The notes beneath the pieces are model-generated. The model was not told the origin of the DNA, made no database searches, and was given only the letters and a program-made list of their open reading frames with translations. Made by a program: the position numbers and the translations under genes. Shown here piece by piece: positions 44,514-56,359 of a stretch of 64,000 nucleotides of DNA. The stretch's first letter is position 1, and each line of letters opens with the position of its first letter. Location: assembly GCA_022410635.1 (NCBI GenBank), contig JAJVDF010000433.1, positions 1,066,485 through 1,130,484 on the forward strand. The letters are read 5' to 3'. This stretch comes from Tretioscincus oriximinensis. Its lineage: Eukaryota; Chordata; Lepidosauria; Squamata; Gymnophthalmidae.

Positions 44514-44767
44514 GAAGTGATCATTGCAAATGGCAACCTGGATGGTTTTAAGATACAATTAAACAAATTCATGAAAGCAAAGGGCATCAATAGCTTAACT
44601 AGGATAGATCTCTCGATTGTGCCTCCAGTATGCACCAAGAGGCAGATTTACTGAATTGCCATAGGGAGTCGAAAGGAAGGTTTTGCTTCTTCCTTCTGCT
44701 TGTGATGCCTGGAACGGTGGAGTCCATGGGCTGTAGCCCCATTCAGCAGGTCTCTTCTTATGTTCTG
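44514..44767 (+). mobile_element. CR1-like LINE 3' tail
   Basis: GCAACCTGGATGGTTTTAAG through CATTCAGCAGGTCTCTTC. Confidence 0.65.
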
Positions 44768-44984
44768 TCTCCTTTGGGACGCACAGAATTCTATCTTTAG
44801 ATTGAAATGAATTTTTATCTTGCTCCCCACCCTTATCAGAGGATTAATAATAGCTTTTGTAAGTATCTAGTAACTCCCTTGTATGGTATGTAAACATTTG
44901 TTTTGGTTACAGTTCTAAGAATCTATGATGTCTGCATTTAAAAGTGTTTCAGATGGGGGATAATGATAAATTATGAAAATCCTG

Positions 44985-45265
44985 TACAAAATCAGGCTGC
45001 AACATCTGGATCTCTTCAGTCTCGAAAGTCAGTATTTAAGAGGTGATCTGAGGGAAGTTTAATATATATAAAGAATATAAAATCAGGCATGGGGTAGATA
45101 AGATGAATAAAGGAAAAAAAATTTCTCTGTCACACAGCACTAGGACCAGGAGACATTCCTTGAAGCTGATGGGCAGAAGAGTGAGGACAGGCAAAGCAAA
45201 GGGTTTTTTTTAATTCCGTGAGTCATTGGTCTATGGAATTTAGCAAAGTTCTTCTTATGTTCTTG
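44985..45265 (+). mobile_element. CR1-like LINE 3' end, internally deleted
   Basis: AAATCAGGCTGCAACATCTG and TCACACAGCACTAGGACC jump from TCTATGGAATTTA directly to AGTTCTTCTTATGTTCTTG, so most of the tail is deleted. Confidence 0.65.
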
Positions 45266-45404
45266 TAAAATAGAAATCAGTATAGGATTCCATGGACAAA
45301 TGATGTAGATTAAAAATCTTCCCATAATTTTAAATGATATGTCTTGATAATTATGCAAAATTTGTTTTGAATCTGGATTTTTGTTAATAATCACTAGAAA
45401 TAAG

Positions 45405-45600
45405 ACTGGCTTCTCTTTTTATTATTATAAACATTAAACAATAGGAAATAAATCAACAGAAACAATAACAGAAATATACATAAAAGAAAACAAAGAATAT
45501 ACCCAACTTCCTTTCCTCCTCCCCCTTGTCCCCCCCCTCCATATTTATACAATATTTAAATTGGTCTGACTTTAAATACTGACTTTCGAGACTGAAGAAA
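45405..45600 (-). mobile_element. Probable antisense L1 tail
   Basis: TTTTTATTATTATAAACATT, then CCTTTCCTCCTCCCCC, typical reversed lizard L1 3' end. Confidence 0.4.
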
Positions 45601-45676
45601 CATTAGAATCGTATCAAATAAATATTGGCGGCTTCTTTCAAAATGACCTGGGGAATAAGCATCAGCCATGTTGTCA

Positions 45677-45858
45677 AAGAAGAAGAAGAACTGGGTTCTT
45701 ATACCCCGCTTTTCTCCCCTTTCAAAAGGACTCAAAACAGCTTGCAAGGGTATTTTGCCCGAAGGCTGACATTCTATCTTCCCCACCAGACTGTGGGGAT
45801 TCCCATGTATCTACTTGCAGTCAGTTGCAATTTCTTGCAATTCATGCTTTCGAAAGAA
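45677..45858 (-). mobile_element. tRNA-headed SINE, 5'-truncated
   Basis: AGAAGAAGAAGAACTGGG to TTCATGCTTTCGAA, close match to 2821-3005. Confidence 0.75.
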
Positions 45859-45884
45859 GCTTAGGAAAGAAAGAAAGAGGGAGG

Positions 45885-45966
45885 GAAGCGGCCCGTGTTG
45901 TTGTGGGCCGGATAAATGTCCTCGGCGGGCCACATGTAGCCCCCGGGCCGTAGTTTGAGGACCCCT
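45885..45966. mobile_element. hAT 3' end fragment
   Basis: GGGCCGGATAAATGTCCTC and GTAGTTTGAGGACCCCTG match the right end of the hAT at 39768-40432. Confidence 0.75.
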
Positions 45967-46129
45967 GATATAGATCATAAAAACAGTTATGTATTAATAC
46001 CAATTTTCCAGGGCCCAGAGACCCTGGAAAATTGTCTTTTGACCTCCTGCTCTTTAAAAAAATAGTCTTGGCATGTTCTTGCCCAGTTTAAATTCACAGT
46101 AATCAAAGCTGGCCTTCGGCTGAAAAAAC

Positions 46130-46245
46130 TGCTCTCCCTTTCTTACTTTTAGATTGTTGTTTTAATACGTTAATTTCATTTTTATTGTTGAAAGCCCTGA
46201 GACCTTCAGGTATAGGGCAGTACAGAAGAGTAAATAAAATAATGT
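46130..46245 (+). mobile_element. L2-clade LINE 3' terminus
   Basis: CCTGAGACCTTCAGGTATAG and GGCAGTACAGAAGAGTAAAT. Confidence 0.6.
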
Positions 46246-46431
46246 TCCCTTTTCTGCATATTAGTCAGGAGGAAATTATGATAAATAAAACTTGTGTTTA
46301 ATCGCAGAATTGGATTGTAAATTTGAAATATGATGTTGCTTGGTTAGAAGACATGCTTATTTCTGCAATGGAGTTGGATTTCCTGTTTGTCTGACTGGCG
46401 TACCTGTGTATCGTTTACTCTGAATGGAGAA

Positions 46432-46646
46432 AGTCCAGCAAAGGGGCCAGGAGCACTTTGAGACTAACAGGAGAACAGTGGGTGGCATCAGCTTCCGTAG
46501 ACACGTCTCCTTCTTCAGATGCTTCTTCAGTAGACGTGTCTACGAAAGCTGATGCCACCCACTGTTCTCCTGTTAGTCTCAAAAGGCTACTGGGCCCTTT
46601 GCTGGACTTTCTACTGGACTTAACAGGGCTATTTCTCTGAAACTGA
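46432..46646. mobile_element. Fold-back (hairpin) insertion, 215 bp, with 13-bp target duplication
   Basis: Arms 46428-46508 and 46532-46612 are 81 nt each and complementary with about 5 mismatches, around a 23-nt loop. TCTGAATGGAGAA at 46419-46431 and 46647-46659 flanks it. Sequence belongs to the family at 51320-51440, present here twice head to head. Confidence 0.8.
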
Positions 46647-46659
46647 TCTGAATGGAGAA

Positions 46660-47070
46660 GTAAGAGTATTCCTCTCTTAATGAATGAAAAGTATGACCTA
46701 CATAGGGAGTTATTTACTGAATTGCCTTATCTGTGCCTTACTAAGCATTTTGTTGTTGCATCTGATGTGTTCCTTGTGATCTTAAAAATCCCAATCTATT
46801 AAGTGTACCAGCTTAAAGTAACTGGATTCCCCCTCTTCTGTCAGCAAGCAGTTACTCTATGCTCAGGCGAAGTGAATCAGAAAAAAGGTCTCACTTCAAC
46901 ATGGTTTATATTGGCTTTGTTAAGACTGCTTTGTTTATACTTGTTTGGGCTAAATTTAGCTGGTGTCATTTCTCAATCCATAGACAATAGACAAAATAAT
47001 GCCTTTTGCTCATTAGTTTCTTTTCATGTCTCAGATAGTTTGATCAGCTAGTAAAAAAATTCTCATCATT
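46660..47070. other. CNOT4 intron 1, no recognised feature
   Basis: An 82-codon frame at 46803-47051 has no recognised homology. Confidence 0.35.
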
Positions 47071-47074
47071 TCCT

Positions 47075-47213
47075 AGTATTTATTTACACTTATACACACA
47101 CACGCCATACCCAAAGGCCTCAGGGCAGCCAACAATAAAAACAAACACAGAATATATATTAAATAGTNTCTGAAGAAGAAGAATTTGTTTTTTATAACCT
47201 CCTTCTCACTTAA
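47075..47213 (-). mobile_element. L2 terminus and SINE scrap, antisense
   Basis: CCATACCCAAAGGCCTCAGG is the reversed L2 end; 47172-47213 is a SINE tail piece. Confidence 0.5.
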
Positions 47214-47214
47214 A

Positions 47215-47530
47215 CTGGATGGGAAGTCCATATTCCAAGAGAAGAAACAGGTGAGGGTTTTGCCTTCTTCTGCTTGAGACTACCCAGGTGCAATTGGTGA
47301 GCCAGCGTAGACAGTGGCAGGCTACACTTGGCGCATCTACATGCCCATTGTGGGCCTGCCATAATCTACACTAGCATGTGGATGCAGATCCTTATTCCAA
47401 GAGTTGGGAATAGGTAAGGATTTTGTCGTCTTCTGCTTGAGATGCCCAGGGCAACTGGTGGGACACGGGGCGAGACAGAAGGCTGGACTAGATGTGCTGT
47501 GGGTGCTTCTTATGTTCTCTTATGTTCCTA
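47215..47530 (+). mobile_element. CR1/palindrome composite
   Basis: GGTGAGGGTTTTGCCTTCTT, then GGGCCTGCCATAATCTACAC units, then a second GGTAAGGATTTTGTCGTCTT block and CR1 tail to CTTCTTATGTTC. Confidence 0.7.
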
Positions 47531-47534
47531 TGTC

Positions 47535-48275
47535 AGTCATGGCTACTTTCTTAGTTGATCCATTAACATGCAGCCCACCTGTCTTTTATCTTCTTCAGCC
47601 ACTCACGTTGGGTTTTAAGCTGTGAATAACTCACTGGGAACATGGTTAGGCTTGTATTATATTAGGGATGGTACAAATAAACATTGGTTTGCACATGGGT
47701 ATTGATCCTTGCTTATGTTTCAGAGCATAACGTGTTCAGGTTAAATAATTTGGCTATATNCAACTCTTTCTGCTCCCAAAATCAGGGGTTGCTGACAGAA
47801 AGAACAGAATGGGATGTCAATAAGAAAAAAGACTTGAAAGAAACATCATTAAAAAATTATCTGGGGATTTTGGTTCATCCAGCTATTCCTAGGTCTGTAT
47901 GTCATTAATCCCCATTGCTGTGCTTTTTCAGGTTTGGAGAAAGTCATTAATTTGAACATCCATGCCCTACAGTTGCATTTTCTAGCTTCTCATAAGACAA
48001 AATTACCTTATGGTATGAGAAACATCTGGGGAAGTCATCATAGAATGTTAATATGTTAGGTGTATCCTCAAGGGATAATTATAGGGCAATCTGAGTTCCA
48101 TTAAGGGTAGGTTGAGCCTTGTTGCTTTTATAAATTCTCAATTAAATGCGGTGTTACAGGTGCGTCTTTTAACAGGCTAGAGCTTCTTAACTACGGTTGC
48201 TTCTTTCATACTCACTTTTAACAGATTTTTAAACACTTTTAAAAATGTTTTCCTGCTTTGGCTTTTCAGGGCCAC
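47535..48275. other. CNOT4 intron 1, no recognised feature
   Basis: Nothing recognised. Confidence 0.35.
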
Positions 48276-48279
48276 ATTT

Positions 48280-48456
48280 ATCTGTGAATAGGAACTTTAG
48301 AAGAGCCATACCAGATCGGNCCAAAGACCACCTAGTCCATCCTTCTGTCTCACACAGAGGCCCACCAGATGCACCTGGGCAGTCTGAACAGAGGAAAGCA
48401 AAATGTGCACCTGTTCATGACTCCCTGCAAATGGCATTTCAGGGGTCCTGCCTGTG
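48280..48456 (-). mobile_element. CR1-like LINE 3' tail
   Basis: AAGAGCCATACCAGATCGG through CCACCAGATGCACCTGGGC to GGGGTCCTGCCTGTGG. Confidence 0.75.
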
Positions 48457-48519
48457 GAAAGGGAGGCTGTTGCCCTGAAACCTGAAAAATTTCAAGATAG
48501 GACTAGATTAATTAATGGT

Positions 48520-48872
48520 GTATCAGTGTGTTAGGATGGAAAACAGGCAGGATTCCTGAAACGCCATTTGCAGGAAGTCAAAAACAAGTGAGGGGTTGTA
48601 TTCTTCTGCTTGAGATGCCCTTAGGCAATTGGTGGGCCACTAGGTGAGAAATAANAAGTGTAGAATTATAGAATTGGAAGGGACCTCCAGGATCATAGGG
48701 TCCAACNCCCTGCTCATTAAACCATCCCAGACAGACCACTGCCCAGCCTTTGTTTGAAGACTTCCGGCGAAGACTTCNTCACCTCNTGTGGTAGCCTGTT
48801 CCACAGGTTTATCACCCTGATAGAAGGCCTGGATTAGATGGGCTGTGACCCCATTCAACATGGCTGCTCTTA
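48520..48872 (+). mobile_element. CR1-like tail split by a second-subfamily CR1
   Basis: Plus-strand pieces 48520-48656 and 48823-48872 rejoin across 48657-48822, a minus-strand ATTCTA-type CR1 end (AGAATTGGAAGGGACCTCC, CCTGCTCATTAAACC). Confidence 0.7.
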
Positions 48873-48874
48873 TG

Positions 48875-49015
48875 ATCTGCCATCTGTGTGCTAGTGTAAA
48901 CTGTGGCAGGCCCCAGTGGGGGCTGCCATAGTCTACACTGGCATGTGGATGAGCCACTNAGACAGAAGGCTGGACTATATAGGCCCGATTAAGCAGGGTT
49001 CCTCTTGTTCTTCTG
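48875..49015. repeat. Palindromic-unit fragment and CR1 tail end
   Basis: GTGTAAACTGTGGCAGGCCC with mirrored GGGGGCTGCCATAGTCTAC, then CAGAAGGCTGGACTATATAG. Confidence 0.6.
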
Positions 49016-49214
49016 TCTTTCTTGCTTACCTTAAGAGCTTTTATAAGAGACTAGTTTTAGCTAATAGTGTAGTCATATGTTAAAACCGGTGTCCTTATCT
49101 GCGGATCTGACAACCATTAATAATCCTTTCAAAATCTCTACATGTGTAGATGGTCTATTTGTAATATTTTGAATCATAGGGGCTCTTGAATATACCCGTA
49201 AGGATTCTTGCTTC

Positions 49215-49450
49215 CATCCAACTTCTACTAGGATGCTAGGATGGATGGTCTGGATGTTGCCTCTGGGATGGAGCAACAGGCAGGACTCCTGAAATACCAT
49301 TTGCAGGGAGTCATGAACAGGTGCATATTTTGCTTTCCTCTGTTCGGACTGCCCAGNNGCATCTGGTGGGCCTCTGTGTGACACAGAATGCTGGACTTGA
49401 TGGGCTGTGGCCTGATCCAGTATGGCTCTTCTTATGTTCTTATGTTCTTC
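49215..49450 (+). mobile_element. CR1-like LINE 3' tail
   Basis: GATGGTCTGGATGTTGCCTC through GCTGGACTTGATGGGCTGTG to CTTATGTTCTTATGTTC. Confidence 0.8.
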
Positions 49451-49854
49451 TGTAGTGGCTTCCTNTAAAATCCTTTTTAGTTCCATTTTCTGAAATTGTG
49501 TCTTATGTCACAAAGTATTTTCTATTTCTAGCCTTTCAGCTCTATTGTCCCTTTTATTCTTCTAAATAAAGAATAAACAACTATATTATTTATACTGCGA
49601 AAGTGGTCAGGTACATGAACTTTTATTATATTTAGCTGCCTAATTTTACTAGTTTTCGTTTAACTTTTCTGTAGTCAGGAGCTAGTGATGTGCCATGCTG
49701 TCTACTCTTGTATATATTCCTTGCAAGAGTGTACAAATCATTTCAGTAAGTTGCGATGTTTAAAATTAACNCATTCTTCATAACGATGCAATTTTGAAGT
49801 AACAAATTGTGCTTTCAGTGGTTTATTTGGATANTAAAGATCGTTGGTAATAGA

Positions 49855-50405
49855 TACTTCAGAGAAGTAGCCATGTTAGTCTGGATCCAGAATGTCTAGC
49901 CAAGGTGCCTTGTAGCACTTTAGAAACTTAACTAGTTGAAAGCCTACAAAATGTCAGCATGGGTTAAAGTAGTGGACACTCTTGCCGGGTGCTGTTGAGG
50001 TGAGCTGCAGTGGCTGGGGCTGGGCAGCGGGGAGGTGCTGTGGACAGTTCAGAGTGAATGAGGGTATATGCTCTGGGTGGGTGGAGCGCCCTCCATAGGT
50101 CTCAGGGGGGTGGGTTTAAGAGTTGCCTGAGCGCTGATATGGGAATGGGGCTATAGTCCGCACATTAGAAGGCCAGTCATTGTGATGTGAATTAGTAGGG
50201 TACAGAAAACAGTAGTGAGCAGGAGCTTTTGTAGACAAGTCTACTTCTTGCGATACATCTGAAAAAGTACATTTGTTACTTATTTTTTTCTTGTCAGTTC
50301 CTAAGGGGCTATGAGACCCCCTTATTAGAACTCCATAACGCCTGAAGAAGTCTATGGAAGCTCATATTGCCTACATTTTTCTTGCTTGTCTCTAAAGTAC
50401 TATGG
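49855..50405 (+). repeat. Two pieces of the fold-back repeat family with spacer
   Basis: 49855-49950 has GAAGTAGCCATGTTAGTCTG; 50215-50405 has GGAGCTTTTGTAGACAAGTC, GCATAC-type and TAAGGGGCTATGAGACC blocks. The GC-rich spacer is unassigned. Confidence 0.45.
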
Positions 50406-50524
50406 GACACCCCCACCNCACATGCTAGATACACTGGTGATGATACAACCAGCACATAGCATTGTTTTACCCATGGTGTAATTTTTCCAAAAAATCAATT
50501 AAAGTTTTAAAAACTTCCTTTAAA

Positions 50525-50748
50525 ACATTGGTACTAGGTACTAGGATGGATGTCTGGATGCTGCCTCCGGGATGGAGCAGCAGGCGGTACTGCTGAAATG
50601 CCGTTTGCAGGGAGTCATGAACAGGTGCATATTTTTCTTCCCTCTGTTCAGACTGCCCAAGTGCATCTGGTGGGCCTCTGTGTGAGACAGAAGGCTGGAC
50701 TAGGTGGGCTCTGGCCCAATGCAGTATGGCTCTTCTTATGTTCTTATT
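50525..50748 (+). mobile_element. CR1-like LINE 3' tail
   Basis: GGTACTAGGATGGATGTCTG through GGCTGGACTAGGTGGGCTC to CTTCTTATGTTCTTA. Confidence 0.8.
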
Positions 50749-50749
50749 G

Positions 50750-51315
50750 GTAGTCCAATTAATTAAAAAAAGCTCTGGTTCTACAAAGCCTATGCAGAAA
50801 TAAATGCTAAATACAAGAAGTTTTGGAAACCAAAAAGATCACAAGATCTTTACTTTTTTCACACAACTGAGATATAATTAGCTCAGTAACAAAAACTCCA
50901 AACACTTATTAGCTTATTTTAAAGCATAGTAATTGTGTTAAGATTCTACCTTGGGAATAAAAATGGAAAATTAGAAAGGAAAGTGACTGTTTTCCTAGAC
51001 AGCTTTTGAAAATAAAATCATGATATAAATCCGAAAGCTAAATGTCAAGTTGCGTTTTCTTTCCTAAACATCATTCAATTTTTACTCTAGGATGAGAAAT
51101 TTGCTAAACTCTTCATTTTCCCATGAAGTGATTAAGATCAACTGGAGTCTACATGGTGTTAAGTATAAAGGATGTGATGACTTCAGATCTGAATTTTAAA
51201 AATGATTTAAACCTTGCTACTCTCACATGTTATATTTTTCAGAAAGGCATACNGTATAGAGAACCTTAAAAAACACAGAGACCATTAGATATTCAAGATG
51301 CATATAGACTGGTTT
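50750..51315. other. CNOT4 intron 1, no recognised feature
   Basis: AT-rich intron DNA; nothing recognised. Confidence 0.35.
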
Positions 51316-51319
51316 GGGA

Positions 51320-51440
51320 TTTCAGAGAAATAGCCGTGTTAGTCTTAGTAGAGAATCCAGCAAGGGGGCTTNTAGCACTAATAGGAGAAAGGTAGGTGGC
51401 AGGAGCTTTCGTAGACACACCTACATCTTTAGATACTACA
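51320..51440 (+). repeat. Dispersed repeat, unit of the fold-back family
   Basis: GAGAAATAGCCGTGTTAGTC, AGAGAATCCAGCAAGGGGGC and GGAGCTTTCGTAGACACAC; the single-copy form of the hairpin at 46432. Confidence 0.6.
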
Positions 51441-51479
51441 TGGCTGTATCTGGTTTATATGGCTGGTTTATTAAGATTG

Positions 51480-52110
51480 GAAACTAATGCAATACGTTCT
51501 GGGACAGTAGGAAAGGGACCTTGGGGTGTTGGTGGGCAGCTCAATGAAAGTGTCAACTCATTGCACAGTGTAGCAGCAGTGACAAAAAAGCAAATTCCGT
51601 GTTAGAAGTAATTAGGAAGGGAATTGAAAACTAATTGGCAAGTGTAATTTTGCCTCTTTATAAATATGTGGTGAGGCCTCATTTGGAATACTGTGTACAA
51701 TTCTGGTCATCACATCTTAGAAAAGATATTGTGGAACTGGAGAAGGTGCAAAAAAAAGGGGGGGGATAATTATCAAGGGGCTGAAACACCTCTCTTATAA
51801 AATCAGGTTGCACCTTATTTTTTCACCCAGAGGGTCACTGGTCCAGCAAATTTACTTCCAGAAGAGTTGGTAGCTGGATGAACCCTGGATAGCTTTAAAA
51901 TAGAATTGGACAAATTCATGGAAGCCAAGAGTAAAAACAGCTACTAGGATTGATCTCTTGATACCACAGGGAGATGAGAACAAGTGAAGGTGTTGCCTTC
52001 TTCTTCTGCCTGAGATGCCCAGGGGCAACTGGTGGACCACTATGTGAGGCAGAATACTGGACTACATGGGCTCTGGCCTCATTCTGCAGGGCTCTTCTTA
52101 GGTTCTTAGG
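51480..52110 (+). mobile_element. CR1-like LINE 3' end, long copy
   Basis: GTGAGGCCTCATTTGGAATA and TTCTGGTCATCACATCTTAG (the [18 protein letters not shown] region), ATTGTGGAACTGGAGAAGGT, then tail to TTCTTAGGTTCTTAGG. Confidence 0.8.
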
Positions 52111-52625
52111 TTCCAACCCTTGCTAGTGCAGTATAGCCCTACTGAACATCTTACATCATAATTTCTTCACAGAGGATTTTCCTAGATTTTTCAAAAAGTG
52201 GGAAATGTTCCTCCTCTGTGTCTGTGTAATGTCATTGCTGGTTAGCTCGCTGAATTCACCTGCCCGGGAACTTGCCGTCCTCCACACCATTTTTTGATCT
52301 CATTTTGGCTCAGGGCTGTTACTGCGGGCTCTTCTGGGGCAGTCGCCATTTTGGCTCTTCTGGGGGGCGCTTTTTTTTTGCCTTAACAGACAATCTGACT
52401 AATTGCCAGCGTCCGGCAGGCTAAATGTCAATAAGACGAATGAGATCGCTCACGGAGCAGGAATTCTTATTTTAGCCGCTTTCCTGATCGGTTTATTTGG
52501 GGCTCCTGAATAGAGCAGTAGCAAAAGGCTGCTCTCTCATATCTCGCGTATGCGCCCTCCAACATCTTACATCATAGATCAAAATCACAAATTCCCATAG
52601 CAATTACTGATATGAATAGTTAACA
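52110..52625. other. CNOT4 intron 1, no recognised feature
   Basis: A locally GC-rich piece (52250-52570) has no homology I can name. Confidence 0.35.
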
Positions 52626-52635
52626 AACATTTGAT

Positions 52636-52762
52636 TATATGTGTGTCTGTGTGTTTATACGTACATACACACACACACAAATGTGCATGCACATGTGTGT
52701 GTATCTGTGTGTATGTATGTATGCTCGTGTTATGTGTATGTATATTACGTATATATTATACA
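52636..52762. repeat. (TG)n/(CA)n compound microsatellite
   Basis: Alternating TG, CA and TATG runs with a TACGTATATA end. Confidence 0.9.
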
Positions 52763-52764
52763 GT

Positions 52765-53885
52765 GAGATGGCCCCGGAGCCCTGGCTCCATCCAGATTTG
52801 CCCATCATCCCTCTTCCTTAGCAGCAAGTGCACTTTGTAGCTGGCAAATGTCACCACCTGGCAGGAATGAGCAAACCTACAGATGCCACATGGGCATTCC
52901 ACACCGGCAGAGGTATTCTGTCCACCCTCCTCCTCCCACTGCCTCAGCCACGTCATCTGTTCGTCTCATCCCCACTTGCTGCGGCTTTCCATGCTGATTC
53001 TCTTCTTTTGCTGTGACCTCCCAAAGGTCTGCAAAGGCAGCCGCAACATTTGGCCCCACGAGAGATGCAACTCCTGCCTCACCCCTGGCCCTGGTGGCCA
53101 CCTGCCCACTGTCATGACAGAGGAGAAGGAAGGACGAAAAGGAAATTCCACTCTTGTTTGCATTAAACAACAGTTTTTCTACTAGTCCCCTACAATCCTA
53201 ACTCAGGATCTATCTTCACTAAACGGTGCTGGTTTGAAACTGCAGGTCCAGGTCAGTCCAATGCTGGTCCTAATCTGGGGGGGCCCTCCAACCTCCTCAA
53301 GTGAGCTTCCAAATTCTCGGCCTTAGAAGCTGCCTGTGACCCATTTCACTGGTACACTAAGGCATGCTATAGAAATGGATCTTTATTCAACATTAAAATG
53401 AATACTATTAAAATTAGTATTCTGTCCCAGATATTAATCAGAAAACCGTTTTGGATCTCTTTATTTTTCTGCATTTATTCTAGCTATCAAATCATTGCCA
53501 TTTCGGTTGGGAAATTATTCCCGGGTAAATGGCTACATTGCCAGTGCAAGTGAGTAACTACATAATCGACGTGAGAATATTCTAATGCAGACAGATAATG
53601 GGAACACGGCCTTCTACTAAGCCTCATTCCAACAATCGTCATAATTGAAATTCAGCTTCAGTATGTTTGAATTTCTTTATGAAATCTAGCTAGCAGAAAA
53701 ACAGAATTAAACACGTGCACTAAAGCGTTGTAGTATTTGGAGCACAATGACTAAAAATCTAGAAAAAAAGGAGACGTTCCTCCCTTTAGGGCAAACTGAA
53801 GATTATTTCTAAGCTGCTTTATTTAGTTCAAAATGTTACTTATACCACAAAAGATAAAACGCTGCAAACTTGGCAAAAGAGCCTT
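52765..53885. other. CNOT4 intron 1, no recognised feature
   Basis: 52880-53170 shows short frames on both strands without family similarity. Confidence 0.35.
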
Positions 53886-53888
53886 TTA

Positions 53889-54026
53889 GGCCCTGTCCCC
53901 ACTGAGTCTTCTATCTTGGGACAGAGCTTGGCCATCCACATGCCAGCCATCACCTATACTAGCATGTAGATGGCAGGCTCCTGTTCCGAGACAGAGTCCA
54001 GAACAAGGCTCAGTGGGGATAGGGCC
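53889..54026. mobile_element. TIR element with palindromic core, short complete copy
   Basis: Left GGCCCTGTCCCCACTGAGTC and right CTCAGTGGGGATAGGGCC are complementary over about 20 nt. The core has mirrored CCATCCACATGCCAG and CTAGCATGTAGATGG. 138 bp. Confidence 0.75.
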
Positions 54027-54109
54027 AAGGTTTTGGGAGGAGGGTAAGTCCAGGGTGTCTTTGAGGATTCCACAAAAAAGGTAGTGGGAATGTTGGGAGA
54101 CCCCAGTTT

Positions 54110-54580
54110 TTTTATTTAAAATGATTTATATGCCAGCCTTCCCCATTGGTCCCAAGGCAGGTAACAAAAGAACAAGAAAATTATAGATAAATATATTAAT
54201 AAAATATTTTAAAAGCTCCAGACTGTCCCCCCAATTCCCCCCCCCCCCCCCCCCCCCCTGGGACAGGGAGATTTAAGAGTCAAAAACCTGGGCAAAGAGG
54301 TCACTTTTTATCAGGCACTGAAAACTACACAGTATAGGCGCCTGGGGAGCCTCCAGAGGGTGGCTGTTCCAGAATTTAGGAGCCACCACAGAGAAAGGCC
54401 CCACTATGTGCCCCTATTCTGTGTGTCTCTGAAAGGGGAGGCACTACCAAAAGGCCCTTTCCTTGATATCTTAACGCATGGGCAGGTCTGCATGGGAGAA
54501 GGGGCTCCTTCAGCTAGCCAGGCGCTTCTTCGGGGGCTGTATTCGTTTCAATTGTTCAATTTTCTCAAATATCTGTGAAT
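54110..54580 (-). mobile_element. L2-clade LINE 3' end, antisense, with poly-C
   Basis: CAGGCACTGAAAACTACACA, TGGCTGTTCCAGAATTTAGG and CACAGAGAAAGGCCC are the reversed L2 tail. About 20 C in a row at 54238-54258. Confidence 0.6.
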
Positions 54581-54639
54581 GATGCAAACAAGGATTTCAT
54601 TGCNACTTCTGGATTTTGTATATTTTTGTTACTGCTAGG

Positions 54640-54716
54640 AAGTTCTTTCTGTTACCTACGCTGTATCTTCTCCCATGGAGTTTCATCCCATTACTTCTAG
54701 CCCTTCCGTGTGCTTT
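54640..54716 (-). mobile_element. Second-subfamily CR1 scrap
   Basis: GGAAGTTCTTTCTGTTACC and GAGTTTCATCCCATTACTTC. Confidence 0.5.
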
Positions 54717-55157
54717 GTACCTCAGTATAAGAAGTGAAATCACAGTGCACATATCTACAGTTCTGTGTATAAGTCAGGCCCGCCTTCCAGTCTGCAAGGT
54801 TTCTTGACTGAGTGGGAATTTAAATTTTTGGTTTTGGAGTCCAGGTTGCAACGCCAGACTCAATGTTTGTAATAGAAGATGCTTGTAACGTAGAAAGAAG
54901 TTACTTAACATGGTGCCAAAAATAGTAAGGGAAGGCATAAACTGAGAGACGTTTCACTTCAGTGTCCAGTTTCATTCAGAAGAAAACACAAGCCCACAAG
55001 GATTAGTGTATGAATTCAAATTGTGTCCAAGGGAAGTTCTGCTTGGAATAATTCTGGATGGCTCTCTTGATTGAGGCATCACAAATCTCATGCCCGTTCA
55101 GGATTGTTTACCATCCCAGCTCACCTGGGACTGACTTGGCCTTCCTTCTGCATTAAG

Positions 55158-55695
55158 CAATGAACAAAAAGAACCTAAGAGGAGCCTTGCTAAATGGGGC
55201 CAGAGCCCATCTAGTCCAGCATTCTGTCTTACACAGAGGCCCACCAATTGCCCTTAGGCATCTCAAGCAGAAGAAGGCAAAATTCTCAGATGGTCTTGCA
55301 AATGGTATTTCTAGAATTCTCCTGTTGCTCCATCACGTAGCTGTTTATACCCTCAGTGTACATGAGCTTGTCTAATCTACTCTCAAAGCTATCCAGGCTC
55401 CTGACTACCACTACCTCTTCTAGACATCAATTCCATAGACCCTCTGGGTGAAAAAATACTTTCCCTTGTGTCTCCTCACTCTTCTGCCTATCAGTTCCAA
55501 GCAGTGCCCCCTGGGCGTAGTGTTCTGTGATGGAGAAAAAAGTTTTCTCTATTGATTTAATCCATCCCATGCATGATGCCATACACTTTAATCAGATCAC
55601 CTCTTAAATGCCTTCTTTTGAGGCTGGAGAGGTCCAGACATTGTAGTCTGACTTAATAAAGAGGTTCTCCAGCCACTTGGTCATTCTTACTGCTT
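55158..55695 (-). mobile_element. CR1-like LINE 3' end
   Basis: AAGAACCTAAGAGGAGCCTT through TCTGGGTGAAAAAATACTTT to GATCACCTCTTAAATGCC and GGTTCTCCAGCCACTTGG. Confidence 0.8.
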
Positions 55696-55849
55696 CAAAG
55701 GCATGAGATCATTCAGTTAATTTCTATTTGAGGTGTTCTGAACTAGGATAGGATGCTAATACAAAAAGTATAAAATGGGAAATATCCTTCACTTTTTTTT
55801 CTTTTGTGCTGCATTATTTTGTGATCAGGAATGCAAATATTTTTGGATC

Positions 55850-56350
55850 TGTGTGTCTTTATTTATACAGAGTTCGCATTTCCCCCAAATCTTACATATT
55901 TTATACACACACATAACAAACAGAACTATCTCTCATTCTTATGTATAGATCTGTGTCCTTCCAGACATTATCAGTAATATTTATCCATCAACAGAAATAT
56001 TAATCAACTGTTTCAACAATGTATTGGCTTTAAGTTGCATCTAATTGATATTTTACCTGTTAATTTCTGGAGAAGAAAAAAACAATATAAATTTAACTAG
56101 AAAATTACAAATAAAACTACTCTACCTCCTTCTCTTCTTACTTACTCTCTCCTAACTGTTCAGGTTAGTCCATTCCTCTCATTACAGAGTTGTCTAACAT
56201 TTTACAAGTTAGACTCAATCAGCTCGCTATCCTGATAAAGCCGAGTTGATACCAGAATGTCCCAAGCTGTGAATAGTTTTGTAACTGTAATAGAAGACTC
56301 CCGACATTTCCTCCTGGGATGACATTTGTATGGCAGCATTAGGAATTGTC
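55850..56350 (-). mobile_element. Possible antisense L1 tail
   Basis: TTTATTTATACAGAGTTCGC and CCTCCTTCTCTTCTTACTTA texture; non-coding. Confidence 0.3.
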
Positions 56351-56359
56351 ATCTTCACT

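Noticed and set aside
52877..53185. Overlapping frames of about 60-100 codons on both strands
   Set aside because: No recognisable domain, no splice context, and both strands open equally.
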